A stretch of DNA of 7,198 bases from Flavobacteriaceae bacterium (GTDB lineage Bacteria; Bacteroidota; Bacteroidia; Flavobacteriales; Weeksellaceae): contig JAITOO010000030.1 in the NCBI GenBank assembly GCA_031289875.1, positions 1 through 7,198 of the forward strand. The letters run 5' to 3'. Below are positions 4,590 through 7,198 of the stretch, in pieces. The notes beneath the pieces are model-generated. The model worked only from the letters and a program-made list of their open reading frames with translations. It was not told where the DNA came from and made no database searches. Within the stretch, counting starts at the first letter, position 1. Each line of letters begins with the position of its first letter. Position numbers and translations under genes: made by a program.

Positions 4590-7076
4590 TTATTTCAGTT
4601 TGGAAATTCCGTCAGAAATATATTGCACCTGATTTTTCAAACTTTGGTTTGGGCTGGCGTTGTACGCCTGCTGTTTCATATCTAAAGAACCTTGCAGGAG
4701 ATTTTGCAGCACTTGTAACGTATTATTGCCTCCATATTGTTTTACTTGAGGATATATTTTCACAAAAGAATCTACTATTGTTTTGGTTTCTTGAGGATAA
4801 TCTCCGCTCATAATGGTTTGGAGCGTACTTATAGTTTTTTCGGCTTCTTCCTGACTTTGGGCGCTGAATAACATATTTATAAAGTTATCCGCAATCCAGC
4901 CGAGTTTAGAAACGTCTTGGGTTGTTACCGCTACATTTGCCAAAGCCAATCCTAAACTGCCGGAAACTTTTTTATCGCTGATTTTATTTGCAATAGCGAC
5001 TGTTGCCTCCGTATCTATGGGAAGTAAAGCATTGATGCAGGCTGCTTTTATAGCGTAAGACTCGTTCTTGGACAAATTTTTGAAAAGGTCTGCATATTTC
5101 TTGGCATCTATTTTTGCTAATTGTATTATCGCGTCCGCCTGCACGAGAGTTTTAGGGTCGGAAGAAGCGATTTTTTCTAAAATGACCGCAGATTTTTTCT
5201 GCACGGTCGGATTTTTTTCGTCCAGCAATGAAACCGCCAATTTCCGCAAGCCTTCAAATTTGTCAGAAGAGGCTGCCTGCAAAAGAGTTTCCAGCGCTGC
5301 GGCGTTGGAGGTCTGAACGTCTGCCAATTTTTCAATAGCCGTGCGTCGCGAGTGATATTCCGGTGCGTTTTTGTATTGGAAAATGTATTGTTCGGTGGTT
5401 TTATCGTCCACAATTTCAGATAATAACACATCGTCAGGATTGACATTTACCAACTGAGGTTTGGCTTTATATGGAAGTTCAAAACTGTTGTTTGCCTGCG
5501 CTTTTGCCCAAACCTGAGTTCTAACCGCTTTGCCGTTTTCGTAAATATCTATATCTATAGGAAATTGAAAATAAGGATTTTGCGTTTGAATGACATCAAC
5601 TTTCACGACTTTTCGGGCATTGTCATAAGTATAACCGATTTTTATTTTCGGCTGACCGTTGGAGAAATACCATTCGTTGAAAAACCAGTTCAAATCCCGC
5701 CCGCTGACTTCTTCCAGCGCCAGCCGCAGATTGTGAGCTTCCGCTGATTTGTATTGATTTTCAGTGAGATATTTGTTCAATCCCGCAAAAAAAGCCTCGT
5801 CGCCTAAATATTTTCGCAACATGTGAAGGATGATACCTCCCTTATTATAGGTTACAGGGTCAAACATGTCTTCCTTGTCGGCATGATGAAATCTGACCAA
5901 GTCTTTTTCAAAGTTATCTCCTTGTCGCAGATAGGTTTGCAGGGATTCATATTTGTGTTCTTCGGCTCTGTCTTTGCCGTATTTATGCTCAAACCAAAGG
6001 TATTCTGAATAGTTTGCAAATGATTCATTTACAGTAAGATTAGCCCAGCTTTCGGTAGTAACCAAATCGCCGAACCAGTGATGAAACAGTTCGTGGGCAA
6101 TTATCGCTTCCCATTGATTTTCGTCAATCAGTTGTCCGGGTTTTTGTTGGACGTTGTCTTCTGAGTGAAGTGTGGCGGTGGTGTTTTCCATAGCTCCGCT
6201 AACAAAATCATGTGCAACCATTTGGCTGTATTTTTGCCAAGGATAGGGATATTTCAGAATGTCGGAATAGAATTGAATCATTTCGGGCGTATCGCCGAAA
6301 ATAGCTTTGGCGTAAGGCTCATATTCCTTGTTCACGTAATAATCTACCGAAATATCTTTCCAATGGTCTTTGACAACTGCAAAATCTCCGATTCCCATAA
6401 AAAACAGATAGGGAGCGTGTTTTTTGTCCATGTTCCAATAATCGGTGCGCGTGCCGTCAGGATTTTTGGTTTGTGATTTCAACAATCCGTTGGACAGTGT
6501 TACGAACTTGTCGGGAACGGTGATGTAAATTTCTTCTGTACTTTTCTGATTGGGCTTGTCAATAGTTGGAAACCAAACGCTGTTGGACTCCGTTTCACCC
6601 TGTGTCCATATTTCTGTCGGTTTGTCAGGGTCTTCTCCTTTCGGATTGATGAAATACAGCCCTTTGGCATCGCCAATAGCCACACTTCCCGCTTGTTTTA
6701 CATCGGCTGGAACGGCGGTGTATTTGACATAAACCGTGTATTCTTCACCGTTTTTATAAGTCCTGTCTAATTTGATTTTCAGTTTTTTGCTGTTGTAGTC
6801 AGGTTTTACGACTTTTCCATTGACATTTACCGCACTGATTTCCATTGCTTTTGCGTCCAAAGTCAGAGAATCTGTTGGGTAGAAATGAGGCGTGAGGGTA
6901 ATCCATGCTTCGCCGAACAATTTCTCGTTCGGAATATCGAAACTCACTTTTAACTTTGTATGAACCAAATCGTTAATTATTGTTGCCGACGGGCGGTAGC
7001 CGGACTCATCTTGCGCTTTTCCTATGTTGGAAATCAAGAAAAAACTTAAAAAGAATACTAAAATACTGTTTTTCAT
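4590..7076 (-). CDS. Secreted M1 family zinc metallopeptidase (aminopeptidase)
   Basis: The 828-residue product is a complete gluzincin aminopeptidase that removes N-terminal residues from peptides. A signal peptide spans residues 1-21 (hydrophobic core VFFLSFFLI, likely cut at GKA/Q), so it is exported. An N-terminal beta-rich domain covers about 30-225. The catalytic domain carries the substrate-anchoring GAMEN motif at 294-298, the zinc motif HELFHHW with His328, Glu329 and His332, the third ligand Glu351 in NESFANY 18 residues later, and Tyr410 in TYNKGG as the transition-state tyrosine. A beta domain of about 475-555 and a helical, HEAT-like C-terminal region (about 565-828) follow. I see no lipoprotein cysteine and no type IX sorting domain, so the likely location is the periplasm. 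A TAnnTTTG element precedes it at 7132-7139 and a strong hairpin follows. All active-site residues are present. Substrate preference cannot be read from sequence. Confidence 0.96.
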   Translation of the reverse strand: MKNSILVFFLSFFLISNIGKAQDESGYRPSATIINDLVHTKLKVSFDIPNEKLFGEAWITLTPHFYPTDSLTLDAKAMEISAVNVNGKVVKPDYNSKKLKIKLDRTYKNGEEYTVYVKYTAVPADVKQAGSVAIGDAKGLYFINPKGEDPDKPTEIWTQGETESNSVWFPTIDKPNQKSTEEIYITVPDKFVTLSNGLLKSQTKNPDGTRTDYWNMDKKHAPYLFFMGIGDFAVVKDHWKDISVDYYVNKEYEPYAKAIFGDTPEMIQFYSDILKYPYPWQKYSQMVAHDFVSGAMENTTATLHSEDNVQQKPGQLIDENQWEAIIAHELFHHWFGDLVTTESWANLTVNESFANYSEYLWFEHKYGKDRAEEHKYESLQTYLRQGDNFEKDLVRFHHADKEDMFDPVTYNKGGIILHMLRKYLGDEAFFAGLNKYLTENQYKSAEAHNLRLALEEVSGRDLNWFFNEWYFSNGQPKIKIGYTYDNARKVVKVDVIQTQNPYFQFPIDIDIYENGKAVRTQVWAKAQANNSFELPYKAKPQLVNVNPDDVLLSEIVDDKTTEQYIFQYKNAPEYHSRRTAIEKLADVQTSNAAALETLLQAASSDKFEGLRKLAVSLLDEKNPTVQKKSAVILEKIASSDPKTLVQADAIIQLAKIDAKKYADLFKNLSKNESYAIKAACINALLPIDTEATVAIANKISDKKVSGSLGLALANVAVTTQDVSKLGWIADNFINMLFSAQSQEEAEKTISTLQTIMSGDYPQETKTIVDSFVKIYPQVKQYGGNNTLQVLQNLLQGSLDMKQQAYNASPNQSLKNQVQYISDGISKLK

Positions 7077-7131
7077 GCTGATAGGTTTTAAATGTTTTTA
7101 ACTATTTGTAATTACTTTCTTTAAAATGTTA

Positions 7132-7139
7132 CAAAAGTA
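7132..7139 (-). promoter_or_regulatory. -7 element of the M1 aminopeptidase promoter
   Basis: On the minus strand the sequence is TACTTTTG, a perfect TAnnTTTG match, 55 nt upstream of the start codon. The predicted leader is about 45-50 nt and AT-rich. No exact TTG occurs at the usual upstream spacing; a TTTT run lies there instead. Beyond it, to the right edge at 7198, I see no gene. Confidence 0.5.
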
Positions 7140-7198
7140 AACGTTTTTTTTAGAAAACTGTATATTAGCTTTGAAGATTTGTGAAAAATATAAGAAAT

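Noticed and set aside
5177..5446. 89-residue minus-strand open frame inside the M1 peptidase gene
   Set aside because: It is an alternative frame of the peptidase C-terminal region, whose reading continues unbroken through it, so a frameshift need not be invoked.
1..7198. A defence island, mobile element, CRISPR array or novel multi-gene system
   Set aside because: No transposase, integrase, nuclease-helicase set, toxin-antitoxin pair, regularly spaced repeat or tRNA was seen; the genes are typical core genes with uniform character.

Overview
The window reads as an ordinary stretch of core chromosome from a member of the Bacteroidota, most likely the Flavobacteriia. The evidence is the AT-rich sequence, start codons preceded by A-rich leaders without Shine-Dalgarno motifs, several matches to the Bacteroidota -7 promoter element TAnnTTTG, and the gene set itself (bacterial GH3-family protein, short VanW-like protein, DUF2797 protein, secreted M1 aminopeptidase). 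Genus assignment is not attempted.

Layout, left to right. (1) 1-921, minus strand: the first 307 residues of a GH3-family acyl-acid-amido synthetase-like enzyme; its C-terminus lies beyond the left edge. (2) 922-980: a short divergent promoter region. (3) 981-2337, plus strand: a two-gene operon with a 4-nt gap, encoding a short VanW-family protein and a DUF2797 protein, closed by a hairpin terminator at 2353-2390. (4) 2338-2480: a convergent intergenic region that also holds a cluster of nested inverted repeats. (5) 2481-3257, minus: a YgiD-type extradiol dioxygenase. (6) 3327-3890, minus: a secreted YceI-family lipid-binding protein. Its promoter has a perfect TAnnTTTG element and, about 40 bp upstream of the expected start, a perfect Crp/Fnr-type palindrome. 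(7) 4031-4540, minus: dihydrofolate reductase. (8) 4590-7076, minus: a complete secreted M1-family zinc aminopeptidase, followed by a strong 13-bp hairpin that ends about 12 nt before the first possible dihydrofolate reductase start codon.

The genes do not form one pathway. They cover folate metabolism (folA), peptide degradation outside the cytoplasm (M1 peptidase), envelope lipid binding (YceI), aromatic ring chemistry (YgiD-like) and less understood functions (GH3, VanW, DUF2797). I found no mobile element, CRISPR array, tRNA, rRNA, phage gene or defence cassette, and no convincing undescribed multi-gene system. The best leads are the activator-type palindrome at the YceI promoter, the apparent loss of the conserved GGGLCQ segment in the VanW-like protein, a possible zinc-ribbon plus GIY-YIG-like arrangement in the DUF2797 protein, and the M1/folA hairpin placement.
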